DNA of 64,000 bases from Pseudomonas sp. BBP2017 (GTDB taxonomy: Bacteria; Pseudomonadota; Gammaproteobacteria; Pseudomonadales; Pseudomonadaceae). Positions 46,089 through 55,641 of this stretch are shown here, piece by piece (position 1 is the stretch's first letter; every line of letters begins with the position of its first letter). Both the position numbers and the translations under genes were made by a program. The notes under the pieces are model-generated. The model saw only the letters and a program-made list of their open reading frames with translations. It did no database searches and was not told the origin of the DNA. The DNA lies in contig NZ_PVZN01000006.1 of assembly GCF_003024385.1 (NCBI RefSeq), positions 124,001-188,000 of the forward strand. The letters run 5' to 3'.

Positions 46089-48272
46089 CTACAGGGCTTC
46101 GAGCTTGGCATAGCCGAGCATCAGCCATTTGCTGCCTTCGGCGAAGTTGACCTGCACCCGGGCCTGGGCGCCGGACCCTTCGAAATTGAGGATCACGCCT
46201 TCGCCGAACACCGCGTGTTGCACACGCTGGCCGAGGTTGAAAGCCGTTTGCGGGATGTTCGCGTTGGCGAACAGGCTGCTGCTGTTCTGTTTTTGACCTG
46301 AGCCGAAAGGGCGGCTGACGCTGTTGGACAGGCGCACTTCCTGGATCAGCCCCGCCGGAATCTCGCGTACGAAACGGGAAACCTTATTGTAGGTTTCACT
46401 GCCATACAGGCGTCGGGTTTCGGCGTAGGTCATCACCAGTTGCTGCATCGCCCGGGTGATGCCGACGTAGGCCAGGCGACGCTCCTCCGCCAGACGGCCA
46501 GGCTCTTCCAGGCTCATCTTGTGCGGGAATAGCCCCTCTTCCATGCCGACCAGGAACACATGCGGGAATTCCAGGCCTTTGGCGCTGTGCAGGGTCATCA
46601 GCTGAATACTGTCTTCGTGTTCGTCGGCCTGGGCATCACCGGCTTCCAGCGAAGCATGGCCGAGGAATGCGGCCAGTGGCGAAAGTTCGGCGTCTTCTTC
46701 GCTGGTTTCGAAGTTGCGCGCGGCGCTGACCAGTTCCTCAAGGTTTTCTACCCGTGCCTGACCCTTTTCACCTTTTTCTTCCTGGTGATAGATGATCAGC
46801 CCGGACTGTTCGATGACCGTCTGGGTCATCAGGTGCAGTGGCATCTCCATGACCTTGGCGGCAAGGTTTTCAATCAGCTCGATGAATGCGGCCAGGGCAC
46901 TGGCCGCGCGGCCCTTGAGCGCCTTGTTGGCGATCAGCAGGTTCATCGATTCCCACATCGACACCTCGCTGTGCCGCGCGTGGTCGCGAATTGCTTCGAC
47001 AGTTTTCTCGCCGATGCCTCGCGGTGGTACGTTGATCACCCGCTCCAGTGCCGCGTCGTTACCGCGACCTTCAAGCAGGCGCAGGTAGGCCATGGCGTTC
47101 TTGATCTCGGCGCGTTCGAAGAAGCGCTGGCCACCGTAGATGCGGTAAGGGATGCGTTCACGCAACAAGGCTTCTTCAAGCACCCGCGATTGGGCGTTGG
47201 AGCGATACAGGATGGCAATGTCACTACGCGCCAGGCCGGTCTTGAGCACGCTCTCGATGGTTTCGACCACGTAGCGCGCTTCATCATGTTCGTTGAAGGC
47301 CGCATACAGGCTCAGCGGCTCGCCATCGCCGCCGTCGGTCCACAGTTCCTTGCCCAGGCGATCGCTGTTGTTGGCGATCAGAGCGTTGGCGGCCTTGAGG
47401 ATGCCGGCTGTGGAGCGGTAGTTCTGCTCCAGCCGGATCATCTCGGCGTCGGGGAAGTCGGCGCTGTACTGGTGGATGTTCTCGATCTTGGCCCCACGCC
47501 AGCCATAAATGGACTGGTCGTCGTCGCCGACCACCATCAGGCTGTCGCCACCTTTGCACAGCAGGCGCAACCAGGCGTACTGCACGGCGTTGGTATCCTG
47601 GAATTCGTCCACCAGCACATGGCGGAAGCGCCGTTGGTAGTGTTCGAGCAGGCCCGGGTGGTCACGCCACAGGTCCAGGGCGCGCAGCAGCAACTCGGAG
47701 AAGTCGATGACCCCGGCGCGCTGGCACGCCGCCTCGTAGGCCTCATAGATGCTGCGCATGGTACCCAGGTACAGGTCGCCGCTGGCCTGGATGTGTTGCG
47801 GGCGCAGCCCCTCATCCTTCTGCCCGTTGATGAACCATTGGGCCTGGCGCGCCGGCCAGCGCTGCTCATCAAGGCCCAGCTCACGGATCACCCGCTTGAC
47901 CAGGCGTTGCTGGTCATCGCTGTCGAGGATCTGGAAGTTCTGGTTCAGCCCGGCTTCCTGCCAGTGCGCCCTAAGCAGGCGATGGGCCAGGCCGTGGAAG
48001 GTGCCGACCCACATACCGGCCGGGTTGATACCCATGAGTTGCTCGATACGCTGGCGCATCTCGGCAGCGGCCTTGTTGGTGAAGGTCACCGACAGGATCG
48101 AGTGCGGCGAGGCCTGCTCGACCTGGATCAACCAGGCGATGCGGTGCACCAGCACACGAGTCTTGCCGGAGCCGGCACCGGCCAGGACCAACTGACGACC
48201 AATGGGGGCCGCTACGGCCTGGCGTTGGGCGTCGTTGAGGGAGTTCAACAGGAGAGAGAGATCATCGCGCAT
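46089..48272 (-). CDS. uvrD: DNA helicase II UvrD
   Basis: UvrD is the SF1 3'-5' helicase that removes nicked strands in nucleotide excision and mismatch repair. The 727-residue product has LNDAQRQAV (Q motif) at 12, the Walker A motif VLAGAGSGKTRVLVHRIAWL near residue 30, motif II VLVDEFQDTN near 218, GDDDQSIYGWRGAKIENIHQ near 245 and the C-terminal LMTLHSAKGLEFPHVFLVGM near 553. Length and all helicase motifs are intact. Only half a LexA-like sequence is present upstream, so SOS control is not supported by what I see. Confidence 0.97.
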   Translation of the reverse strand: MRDDLSLLLNSLNDAQRQAVAAPIGRQLVLAGAGSGKTRVLVHRIAWLIQVEQASPHSILSVTFTNKAAAEMRQRIEQLMGINPAGMWVGTFHGLAHRLLRAHWQEAGLNQNFQILDSDDQQRLVKRVIRELGLDEQRWPARQAQWFINGQKDEGLRPQHIQASGDLYLGTMRSIYEAYEAACQRAGVIDFSELLLRALDLWRDHPGLLEHYQRRFRHVLVDEFQDTNAVQYAWLRLLCKGGDSLMVVGDDDQSIYGWRGAKIENIHQYSADFPDAEMIRLEQNYRSTAGILKAANALIANNSDRLGKELWTDGGDGEPLSLYAAFNEHDEARYVVETIESVLKTGLARSDIAILYRSNAQSRVLEEALLRERIPYRIYGGQRFFERAEIKNAMAYLRLLEGRGNDAALERVINVPPRGIGEKTVEAIRDHARHSEVSMWESMNLLIANKALKGRAASALAAFIELIENLAAKVMEMPLHLMTQTVIEQSGLIIYHQEEKGEKGQARVENLEELVSAARNFETSEEDAELSPLAAFLGHASLEAGDAQADEHEDSIQLMTLHSAKGLEFPHVFLVGMEEGLFPHKMSLEEPGRLAEERRLAYVGITRAMQQLVMTYAETRRLYGSETYNKVSRFVREIPAGLIQEVRLSNSVSRPFGSGQKQNSSSLFANANIPQTAFNLGQRVQHAVFGEGVILNFEGSGAQARVQVNFAEGSKWLMLGYAKLEAL

Positions 48273-48495
48273 CCGACCATTTTAGGGGCGCGGGCAACCC
48301 TTGGGCAAATATACAGTAGAAAAACTTGGTCGCTGCGACCGGCCGGTCATCGCTCTGCAGCCCAAGGCCTGCGGGCTTGAGCGCTTTTCGTCGGAAAACG
48401 CGCAGAAGAATAATGATCCAGAGCAGTTTGGTGCAGGCGCTTGCTTGTGTATGCTCCGTGCACGTTTAGGGCTAACCATTACAAGAACACTGCCT

Positions 48496-51354
48496 ATGAC
48501 ATCTGGTTCCGGCTCCGTCGGCGTGCCACTGCAGACACGCGGGAGTATTCGCAAGCAATTTTCTACGCAACTGGCGGTAGAGCGCACCCGTCTGCTCTAT
48601 CAAGGCTCGCTGCTGCCCACGCTGTTCATGCTGCTCAATGGTCTGGTCTGTGCCTGGCTGCTCTGGAGCCCGGCGCGCTACCTGCAGGTCAGCGTCTGGG
48701 TGGTCTGGTTGATGGCGCTGGTGGCCCTGCGGGTTATCCAGGTGGCCGCGTTTGATTCGGCCATGCCCGAACGCCAGGCTCGGCCGACCTGGTGGCGTAT
48801 GTTTTTGTTGGGATCGGGGTTCAGTGGCCTGACCTTGGCCAGCGCCGCGATTGCCCTGGTCCCTGTGGATAACTTTGTGCAGCAGGCCTGGGTATTCGGC
48901 CTGCTGGGGGCGGCGACCCTGTCCGCCAGTATCGCCTATGCCGTCAGCCTGCCGGCTTTCCTCAGTTTTACCTTGCCCTGTCTGCTGCCTCCCATCGCTT
49001 TTTTATTCTGGAGTGGCGACGAGCAGCATCAAGGCTGGGGCTGGCTTGGCCTGATTTTGTTGGGCGCCTTGTTGGTGGTGGCCTGGCAGGTCAATCGGCT
49101 GATCGAAGGCGGCCTGCTCAAGCGCTTTCAGAACCAGGCACTGATCGAACACCTGCAGACGGCTCAGCGCCGTAGCGAGCGGCTTAATCAGGCACTGGCC
49201 GGCGAAGTTGAACAGCGGCGTCTGATCGAGGAGCAATTGCGTGAGGCCCAGGTCGGCCTGGAGTCGAGAGTCAATCAGGCCAACCATGCACTAAGCAAAA
49301 GCGAGCAGCGCCTGGCGTTGGCTCTGGAGGCCAGTGAGTTGGGGCTGTGGGACTGGAACCTGGAAACCGATGAGGTCCACCATACCCAGCTACGTGAATT
49401 GTTCGGCCTGGAGCCGGCCCAGGTACGCAGCGTACGCAATGACCTCAAGCCGCGCCTGCATCCAGACGATTTACCGTTGTTACGCCGCACGCTGGTCGAG
49501 CACCTCAAAGGGCGCAGCGAGGATTACCGGGTCGAATACCGGGTGCGCCACAGCCAGGGGCACTGGTGCTGGATTGAAGACCGCGGCCGGGCGGTTGAGC
49601 ACGGCACCAATGGTAAGGTCGTGCGCATGCTTGGCACGCGCCGCGATGTTTCTGCGCAGAAGGCTCAGGAAGAACAGCAACGTCTGGCGGCCACCGTGTT
49701 TGAGGCGGCCAGCGAAGGTATTGCCATTCTTGATCCGAATTTCGTACTGCTGGCCGTCAATCAGGCGTACTGCGAAGTTACTGGCTACTCCCGTGAAGAA
49801 CTGCTCTCACGCAACGCCCTGGAGCTGCCCTGCAGCCGTGATGCGCGACGCCATAGCCTGGCCATTGAACAGGCTCTGGAGCAGCAGGGGCGCTGGCAGG
49901 GTGAGTTGGTTGAAGCACGCAAGAATGGTGACTTGTACCCGCAATGGCTGCAGCTGAACGGGGTGCGTGATGCGCGTGGCACGCTCAGCAATATTGTTGG
50001 CTTCTTCACCGACTTGTCGACACGCCGTGAGTCGGAGGAGCGCCTGCGCTACCTGGCGCATTACGATGAACTGACCGGGCTGGCCAACCGTGCACTATTC
50101 CGCCTGCGTCTGCACGATGCCGGGCAGCGGGTCCGGCTTAACGGCCGCAGCCTGGCGTTGCTGCACATCGACCTGGATCGCTTCAAGTTGCTCAATGAAA
50201 GCCTGGGGCATGAGCAGGCTGACCAACTGCTGAAAAAGATGGCCCAGCGCATCGCCAACGCCGTGCCGGAGGCCGACACCGTGGCGCGCTTGTCTGGCGA
50301 TGAGTTTGCCGTGCTGTTCGATGGCTACAACAATCTGTCCAGCCTGGTACGGGTGACCACGCGTCTGCTGGACAAGCTGCGTGTGCCGCAGCGCCTGGAT
50401 GGCCATGAGCTGGTGATCAGTGCTTCGGTAGGCATCAGCTTGTTGTCCGAGGCCACCTTCGACCTGGGCGCGCTGGTCAGCCAGGCCGACATGGCCAAGC
50501 AGCATGCCAAACATCTGGGCGGTGACAGCTTTCAGTTCTACACCGAGAACCTGCGTGCCAGCACCCTCGAGCGCCTGCAACTGGAGAACCACTTGCGCAA
50601 GGCCATCGAGGAGCGGCAGTTGCTGGTGTACTACCAGCCCAAGCTGTGCCTGCGCAAAGGGCAGCTGCTCGCGGCCGAGGCGCTGGTGCGCTGGCAGCAC
50701 CCGCAATGGGGCATGGTGCCACCGAGTGAGTTCATCGGCCTGGCCGAGGAGACCGGGTTGATCGCCCCCATTGGTGAATTCGTCCTGCGTCAGGCGTGCT
50801 GGCAGGCGTGCGAATGGCAGCGCCAGGGGTTGGCGCCGATCCGTGTTTCGGTGAATCTGTCGGTGTATCAGTTGCGTCAAGGAAAACTGGTCAGCCTGGT
50901 GCGCCAGGTCCTGGAGGAAAGCGGCCTGGCACCGCACCTGCTGGAACTGGAACTGACCGAGAGCCAGTTACTCGACAGCGTCGAGCACATTATTACGACC
51001 TTTCAGCAACTGCATGAGCTCGGGGTCAAGCTGGCAATCGACGATTTCGGCACGGGCTATTCATCGCTCAGCTACCTCAAGCGCTTCCCGGTGGACTACG
51101 TCAAAATCGACCAGACCTTCATCCGCGGCCTGCACGAAGGCAGTGAAGACGCCGCCATTACCCGGGCGATCATTGCCATGGCCAAGAGCCTGGAACTGAA
51201 AGTGGTTGCCGAGGGTGTGGAAACCCCGGAGCAGTTAGCCTTGCTGCGTGAGCAGGGGTGTGACGAGGTGCAGGGTTACCTGATCAGCAAACCTGTGGAT
51301 GCCGGTGCATTGCGCGATCTGCTGGGAAGAAGCATGACCCGGCTGATCGGCTAG
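48496..51354 (+). CDS. PAS-GGDEF-EAL cyclic-di-GMP protein with membrane N-terminus
   Basis: This 952-residue protein probably makes and/or degrades cyclic di-GMP. About six hydrophobic helices lie between residues 37 and 200, then a coiled region, then two PAS domains (from about 273 and 395). A GGDEF domain follows from about 517 with the active-site loop SGDEF near 600. The EAL domain starts near 696 and is complete (EALVRW near 728, [17 protein letters not shown] near 848, VKIDQTFI). It is divergent from uvrD. ATG 48496 is chosen because the frame before it overlaps the uvrD promoter area and reads poorly. Confidence 0.92.
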   Translation: MTSGSGSVGVPLQTRGSIRKQFSTQLAVERTRLLYQGSLLPTLFMLLNGLVCAWLLWSPARYLQVSVWVVWLMALVALRVIQVAAFDSAMPERQARPTWWRMFLLGSGFSGLTLASAAIALVPVDNFVQQAWVFGLLGAATLSASIAYAVSLPAFLSFTLPCLLPPIAFLFWSGDEQHQGWGWLGLILLGALLVVAWQVNRLIEGGLLKRFQNQALIEHLQTAQRRSERLNQALAGEVEQRRLIEEQLREAQVGLESRVNQANHALSKSEQRLALALEASELGLWDWNLETDEVHHTQLRELFGLEPAQVRSVRNDLKPRLHPDDLPLLRRTLVEHLKGRSEDYRVEYRVRHSQGHWCWIEDRGRAVEHGTNGKVVRMLGTRRDVSAQKAQEEQQRLAATVFEAASEGIAILDPNFVLLAVNQAYCEVTGYSREELLSRNALELPCSRDARRHSLAIEQALEQQGRWQGELVEARKNGDLYPQWLQLNGVRDARGTLSNIVGFFTDLSTRRESEERLRYLAHYDELTGLANRALFRLRLHDAGQRVRLNGRSLALLHIDLDRFKLLNESLGHEQADQLLKKMAQRIANAVPEADTVARLSGDEFAVLFDGYNNLSSLVRVTTRLLDKLRVPQRLDGHELVISASVGISLLSEATFDLGALVSQADMAKQHAKHLGGDSFQFYTENLRASTLERLQLENHLRKAIEERQLLVYYQPKLCLRKGQLLAAEALVRWQHPQWGMVPPSEFIGLAEETGLIAPIGEFVLRQACWQACEWQRQGLAPIRVSVNLSVYQLRQGKLVSLVRQVLEESGLAPHLLELELTESQLLDSVEHIITTFQQLHELGVKLAIDDFGTGYSSLSYLKRFPVDYVKIDQTFIRGLHEGSEDAAITRAIIAMAKSLELKVVAEGVETPEQLALLREQGCDEVQGYLISKPVDAGALRDLLGRSMTRLIG

Positions 51355-51391
51355 CAGGCTGCGCCCGGGCACAGGCCTGCTGTTTTACGCG

Positions 51392-51715
51392 TCAGTTGGT
51401 GGTGATGATTTTTTTGATGGTGGTCAGGTGCTCACCATCATGCAGTACATTCACGCGGGGGATGTAACTGTGATCGCCAGACATCTCGAAGCAGACCTCT
51501 TTATCGGTCTGCACCTGGGTGAAGATGCCGTCTTCCTGCACCAGCTTAAGCTCCAGGTTCAAGGCAAAGGATTTGTCCTGAAGAGCGGGTTTTACCAATA
51601 CAGGGGTAATGCCTGGGTGGGCGACGGTGATGGTGCCGCGTACTCGAAAACGTCCCCCGCCGATGCCCGGCATCAGGTCGTTTTGAATGCTCCAGTCGCT
51701 GGTTTTGATGCTCAT
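51392..51715 (-). CDS. Conserved hypothetical protein
   Basis: The 107-residue product (MSIKTSDWSIQNDLMPGIGG..., with FRVRGTITVAHPGITPVLVK near 23) is a small soluble protein that looks all-beta and has no signal peptide. GAGGA lies 8 bases before the ATG at 51715. I recognise no family. It is convergent with the PAS-GGDEF-EAL gene and lies 85 bases downstream of zwf on the same strand, so it could be read with zwf. Confidence 0.75.
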   Translation of the reverse strand: MSIKTSDWSIQNDLMPGIGGGRFRVRGTITVAHPGITPVLVKPALQDKSFALNLELKLVQEDGIFTQVQTDKEVCFEMSGDHSYIPRVNVLHDGEHLTTIKKIITTN

Positions 51716-51800
51716 GTCTTGATTCCTCGATGATGGTTTGCAACGCATGTTGCAAACCCATCTTCTGGTTATCGAGGTGTTCAGTGGAGCTGGAAGGCTT

Positions 51801-53243
51801 TCAGCCGTGCCAGGCGCTACCCTGGCGCGCCAGCAGGCTATGGGCTTGCTCCGGTCCGTTGGAGCCGGCCGGGTAGGGCCTGGGCGCCTGGAAGTGTTCC
51901 TGCCAGCCATTGAGGATCGGATCGATCCAGGCCCAGGCCGCCTCGACCTCGTCACGGCGCATGAATAGTGTCGAGTCGCCTTCCAGTACATCCAGCAGCA
52001 GGCGTTCATAAGCGTCCCAGCGCCGGGTCTGACCGAATACCTGAGCAAGGTTCAGGTTCAGCTCGACAGGCTCTAGGCGCATACCTTTGCCGGGCGTTTT
52101 CGTCATCATCTGCAGACTGATGCGCTCGTCTGGCTGCAGCTGGATCAGTAGCTGGTTGGCCTGATCGCCCTCGAACAGGCGATGGGGTACGGGCTTGAAC
52201 TGGATGACGATCTGCGACGAACGTTTGGCCAGGCGTTTGCCAGTGCGCAGATAGAACGGCACGCCGGCCCAGCGCCAGTTGTCGATATGCGCTTCAACGG
52301 CGACGAAGGTCTCGGTATCGCTGTCGTTGTCGACATCTTTCTCGAAGTAGTAGGCAGGAACTTCCTGGCCACCAATCTTGCCGGCGCTGTATTGGCCGCG
52401 CACGGTCTTGTCCTGCACGTCCTGGCCGCCGATGGGCTTGAGGGCCTTGAGGATCTTCACCTTTTCGTCACGTACCGCTTCCGCCTCGAATTGCGCGGGC
52501 GGCTCCATCGCCACCAGACAGAGCAGTTGCAGCAGGTGGTTCTGCAGCATGTCGCGGGTCGCCCCGGCGCGGTCGTAGTAAGCGCCGCGGTTCTCTACGC
52601 CGAGGCTTTCACACACGCTGATCTGTACATGGTCGATCTGGTTGTTACGCCACACCGGTTCCAGCAGGGCATTGGCAAAGCGCAAGGCCATGAGGTTCTG
52701 CACGGTTTCCTTGCCCAGGTAGTGGTCGATGCGAAACACCTGCGACTCGTCGAACACCGCGCCGATCGCCTGGTTGATCGCGGTAGCCGACTCCAGTGAA
52801 TGGCCGATGGGCTTTTCCAGGACAATGCGTGCTTCGCTTTCGGCCAGGCCGGCAACTTTCAGGTGGTTGGCGATGGGTACGAACAGGTTCGGCGCGGTTG
52901 CCAGGTAATAGACCCGGGTCAGCCCGCCCGGTTCGCCGAGAAAACGGGCCAGGCGACCGAAGTCGGCGCTTTGCGCGGCATCCATGGCGAAGTAGTCCAG
53001 ACGTGCGGAGAAACGCGCCCAGACATCCTCGTCAAAGTCGTTGCGGGCAATCTGTGCCCGGCAGCGGCGTTCGGCGAGCTTGAGATACTCACTGCGTGGC
53101 AGGTTGCGCCGGGCCAGGGCGATGATGCGCACGGCGATGTGCAGGCGGCCCTCGCGATACAGGTGATAGAGCGCCGGAAGCAGTTTATGCAGGGCCAGAT
53201 CACCGGTGCCGCCGAACACCATAATGTCGCAAGGGATAGTCAA
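51801..53243 (-). CDS. zwf: Glucose-6-phosphate 1-dehydrogenase
   Basis: Zwf oxidises glucose-6-phosphate with NAD(P)+ to 6-phosphogluconolactone. The 480-residue product has the coenzyme motif DIMVFGGTGDLALHKLLPAL at about residues 5-24 and the active-site segment FRIDHYLGKETVQNL near 178. EKPIGHSLESA is also conserved. The TTG at 53243 lies 10 bases after AGGAG and gives the expected N-terminus MTIPCD; GTG codons at 53249 and 53252 sit too close to that site. It is divergent from an RpiR-family regulator and not linked to pgl or eda, so it is probably an additional Zwf isoenzyme. Confidence 0.92.
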   Translation of the reverse strand: MTIPCDIMVFGGTGDLALHKLLPALYHLYREGRLHIAVRIIALARRNLPRSEYLKLAERRCRAQIARNDFDEDVWARFSARLDYFAMDAAQSADFGRLARFLGEPGGLTRVYYLATAPNLFVPIANHLKVAGLAESEARIVLEKPIGHSLESATAINQAIGAVFDESQVFRIDHYLGKETVQNLMALRFANALLEPVWRNNQIDHVQISVCESLGVENRGAYYDRAGATRDMLQNHLLQLLCLVAMEPPAQFEAEAVRDEKVKILKALKPIGGQDVQDKTVRGQYSAGKIGGQEVPAYYFEKDVDNDSDTETFVAVEAHIDNWRWAGVPFYLRTGKRLAKRSSQIVIQFKPVPHRLFEGDQANQLLIQLQPDERISLQMMTKTPGKGMRLEPVELNLNLAQVFGQTRRWDAYERLLLDVLEGDSTLFMRRDEVEAAWAWIDPILNGWQEHFQAPRPYPAGSNGPEQAHSLLARQGSAWHG

Positions 53244-53288
53244 TACCACCACTCTCCTGGTTCGTTTAGCTGGGCGGGTCGCCGGTCA

Positions 53289-53303
53289 TGTAGTATAACT
53301 ACA
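53289..53303. promoter_or_regulatory. RpiR/HexR-type operator between zwf and its regulator
   Basis: TGTAGT-ATA-ACTACA is a perfect 6-bp inverted repeat centred in the 104-base divergent region. It fits the TGTARTNNNAYTACA pattern of HexR-like regulators, so both genes can be controlled from one site. Confidence 0.75.
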
Positions 53304-53347
53304 AGAAAGCTACAACCCGGTCAGTCGATCATAACCGAGTCCTGCCC

Positions 53348-54214
53348 TTGAATCTGTTGCAACACATCGCCCAGTCGCGCCATCTGCTACGCAAATCGGA
53401 ACTCAAAGTTGCCGATCACGTGCTGCTGGATCCCGCAGCCGTCATGCACAGCTCCATGGCCGATCTTGCCCACAGCGTTGGTATCAGCGAGCCGACCATC
53501 GTGCGCTTTTGCCGAGCCATCGGTTGTTCCGGGTTCCAGGACCTCAAGCTCAAGCTGGCCCAGAGCCTGGCGGCTGGTGCCAGTTTTGGCCAGTTCGCCA
53601 TTCATGAAGACGACTCGGTCGCCGATTACAGCCTGAAGATTTTCGATACCACCCTGCATACCCTGATGGAAGTGCGCGAGCACCTCGACCCTCAGGCCCT
53701 GCAGCGAGCGGTTTCGGCCATGGCCCAGGCCCAGCGTGTCGAGTTCTATGGCTTTGGCGCGTCCGGCGCAGTGGCGGCTGACGCCCAACACAAGTTCTTC
53801 CGTCTGCTGCTTACGGCGGCTGCGTACTCGGACCCGCATATGCAGGCAATGTCGGCGGTGACCCTGAAGCCGGGTGATGTGGCCATCTGCATTTCCCAGT
53901 CAGGGCGCTCCAAGGACCTGCTGATCACCGCCAACCTGGTGCGTGAAAGCGGTGCAACGCTGATTACCCTGTGCCCGAGCCAGACACCGTTGGCCGAGTT
54001 GTCGACCGTCAACCTGGCGATCGACGTACACGAAGACACGGAAATCTACACCCCGCTGACCTCGCGCATTGCCCACCTGGTGGTGATCGATGTGCTCGCC
54101 ATGGGCGTGGCCATGGCGCGTGGTCCGAGCCTGGTCAATCACCTCAAGAGCGTCAAACGCAGCTTGCGCAGCCTGCGCCTGTCACCCAAGTCGGTGAAGG
54201 CGATGGACGACTGA
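53348..54214 (+). CDS. RpiR-family (HexR-like) sugar-phosphate regulator
   Basis: This 288-residue regulator has the RpiR layout: an N-terminal HTH_6 domain (KVADHVLLDPAAVMHSSMAD near 19, GISEPTIVRFCRAIGCSGFQ near 46) and a C-terminal SIS sugar-phosphate domain (FYGFGASGAVAADAQHKFFR near 136, ICISQSGRSKDLLITANL near 178). Its partner zwf is divergent across a HexR-type palindrome, so it probably senses a sugar phosphate or ketodeoxyphosphogluconate. TTG at 53348 is the start; no ATG fits. It is similar to HexR but lies in a different context from hexR-zwf-pgl-eda. Confidence 0.9.
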   Translation: MNLLQHIAQSRHLLRKSELKVADHVLLDPAAVMHSSMADLAHSVGISEPTIVRFCRAIGCSGFQDLKLKLAQSLAAGASFGQFAIHEDDSVADYSLKIFDTTLHTLMEVREHLDPQALQRAVSAMAQAQRVEFYGFGASGAVAADAQHKFFRLLLTAAAYSDPHMQAMSAVTLKPGDVAICISQSGRSKDLLITANLVRESGATLITLCPSQTPLAELSTVNLAIDVHEDTEIYTPLTSRIAHLVVIDVLAMGVAMARGPSLVNHLKSVKRSLRSLRLSPKSVKAMDD

Positions 54215-54225
54215 TCTGGACCTCG

Positions 54226-54243
54226 GTAGGAGCGGGTTTGCCG
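54226..54243. repeat. Partial REP element
   Basis: GTAGGAGCGGGTTTGCCG resembles one arm of the REP core, with one substitution (GGGTTT for GGGCTT). It lies 12 bases after the RpiR regulator stop. Confidence 0.55.
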
Positions 54244-54330
54244 ATTCATTGATTTGTCATTGGTGCGCCGCTAAATCGTAATGTCGCGTTGTCAGGCTGA
54301 AGCTCCCGCACTCGATCAGGGAGATATGCA

Positions 54331-54549
54331 ATGGCTCGTGAACTCGATGGCTCGTATCAACCCAACGCCAAATCCCGCAAGCAGCAGGAGAAAGACCAGC
54401 GCCGCATGGAGTTCCGCCGCGCGATCGAAAGCTACTCCGAGCAACGTCGCTTGCTTCAGGAAATCGCCGATTACCCCGAACTGCAGGCCATCAGCGTATG
54501 GCAGGTATCGGCGGCAAACGCCCCGAAAAACGCTCAACAAGCCCGCTGA
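54331..54549 (+). CDS. Small conserved basic protein (PA3496-like)
   Basis: The 72-residue protein MARELDGSYQPNAKSRKQQE... is highly charged (KDQRRMEFRRAIESYSEQRR at about 22-41) and probably helical. It resembles a small family found in pseudomonads (PA3496-type); this is a weak match from memory, and its function is not established. A GGGAGA site precedes the ATG. Its last 59 bases overlap the end of the convergent pycR gene. Confidence 0.7.
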   Translation: MARELDGSYQPNAKSRKQQEKDQRRMEFRRAIESYSEQRRLLQEIADYPELQAISVWQVSAANAPKNAQQAR

Positions 54550-55453
54550 TTTGCGTTCGTTCGCTGCGGATGAAGGCAAGAAAGGCCAAGGCCACCGGTG
54601 ATTGCCGCTTGGCCTTGGACTGCACCACGCACCAGCTGCGGTACAGCGGCAGCTCTTCGACCGGCAGCTCGCGCAACACGCCGGTAGCCAGTTCCAGGTT
54701 CAGCGCATGACGGGTCAGCAGGGCAATGCCCAGGCCGGCAATCACACATTCGCGCTGGGCATCGGCCGAGGCGACCTCAAGGGTCTGGGTGAAGTGCACG
54801 CGCTTGTCTTTGAAGTACTCCTCACACGCCTTGCGGGTGCCCGAGCCTTGTTCACGAACTAGCAGGGTATGCGGCTCCAGGTCCTGCAGACGCAGCTTTT
54901 CCAGCTTGCACAAAGGATGATCCGGCGGTGCCACGGCGACAATCGGATTGTTGAGGAACGGCAGGAATTCCAGGCCCATGTCCTGAGGCACCATGGACAT
55001 GATGATCAGGTCGTCACGGTTGTCCGAGAGGCGACGGATGGCCTGGGCCCGATTGACCACTGTGAGGGTAAGATTGACCTCAGGGTGCAGTCGCTTGAAG
55101 GCGGCGAACAGGTGTGGGACGAAGTACTTGGCGCTGGACTCGACCGCCAGCTTCAGCTGCCCCTGAAGCGAGCCCTGCATGTCGGAGAGCTGCATATCGA
55201 GGCTTTCCAGGCGGCCAAAGATGTCCCGGCTGGCGCGCTGCAGGGCTTCGGCAGCTTCGGTCAGGTAGAGTTTTTTGCCGACGTACTCGAACAGCGGCTG
55301 CCCCACCAGTTCTTCGAGCTGGCGGATCTGTAGACTAACGGCGGGTTGCGTGAGGTTCATCTCCTCGGCCGCGCGGCTGTAGGAACGCAAATCACAGACC
55401 TCATTGAAGATCTGCAACTGACGCAATGTCATACGCATCAATGACTTACGCAT
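54491..55453 (-). CDS. pycR: LysR-type regulator of pyruvate carboxylase
   Basis: This 320-residue LysR-type protein has an HTH at about residues 8-60 (LRQLQIFNEVCDLRSYSRAA, NLTQPAVSLQIRQLEELVGQ) and a CbbR-like effector domain (LKLAVESSAKYFVPHLFAAF, LLVREQGSGTRKACEEYF). It is divergent from the pyruvate carboxylase genes, as PycR is in Pseudomonas aeruginosa. ATG 55453 is chosen because GGAG lies 6 bases before it; a GTG nine bases upstream lacks that site. Confidence 0.88.
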   Translation of the reverse strand: MRKSLMRMTLRQLQIFNEVCDLRSYSRAAEEMNLTQPAVSLQIRQLEELVGQPLFEYVGKKLYLTEAAEALQRASRDIFGRLESLDMQLSDMQGSLQGQLKLAVESSAKYFVPHLFAAFKRLHPEVNLTLTVVNRAQAIRRLSDNRDDLIIMSMVPQDMGLEFLPFLNNPIVAVAPPDHPLCKLEKLRLQDLEPHTLLVREQGSGTRKACEEYFKDKRVHFTQTLEVASADAQRECVIAGLGIALLTRHALNLELATGVLRELPVEELPLYRSWCVVQSKAKRQSPVALAFLAFIRSERTQISGLVERFSGRLPPIPAIR

Positions 55454-55514
55454 TTTCTCCACATCCCGGCAAAACCTTGTAACAGCACTATAAGCTTTTG
55501 CTAATGCACGCCCT

Positions 55515-55538
55515 AATAAATATTGATTTTTGTTTATT
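55515..55538. promoter_or_regulatory. Candidate PycR binding site
   Basis: AATAAA-N12-TTTATT is a perfect 6-bp inverted repeat in the 188-base region between pycR and pycA, in an AT-rich patch of LysR-operator type. The assignment is by position only. Confidence 0.4.
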
Positions 55539-55641
55539 CAGAGACAGCGCTAGGGTAAAGATGCGACTGGCCAGCGACGATTGGTCACGCGCCGACCGGC
55601 GTTGCCGGCTCGTTTGTTCTAGCGGCCTTGGGAATACTCCA

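Noticed and set aside
48308..48325. LexA (SOS) box upstream of uvrD
   Set aside because: Only one half, CTGTATAT on the minus strand, is present; the second half of the palindrome does not match, so SOS control is not supported.
46560..48380. Plus-strand open frame opposite uvrD (606 residues)
   Set aside because: It is fully antisense to uvrD, whose helicase motifs are all present. The composition is that of a shadow frame.
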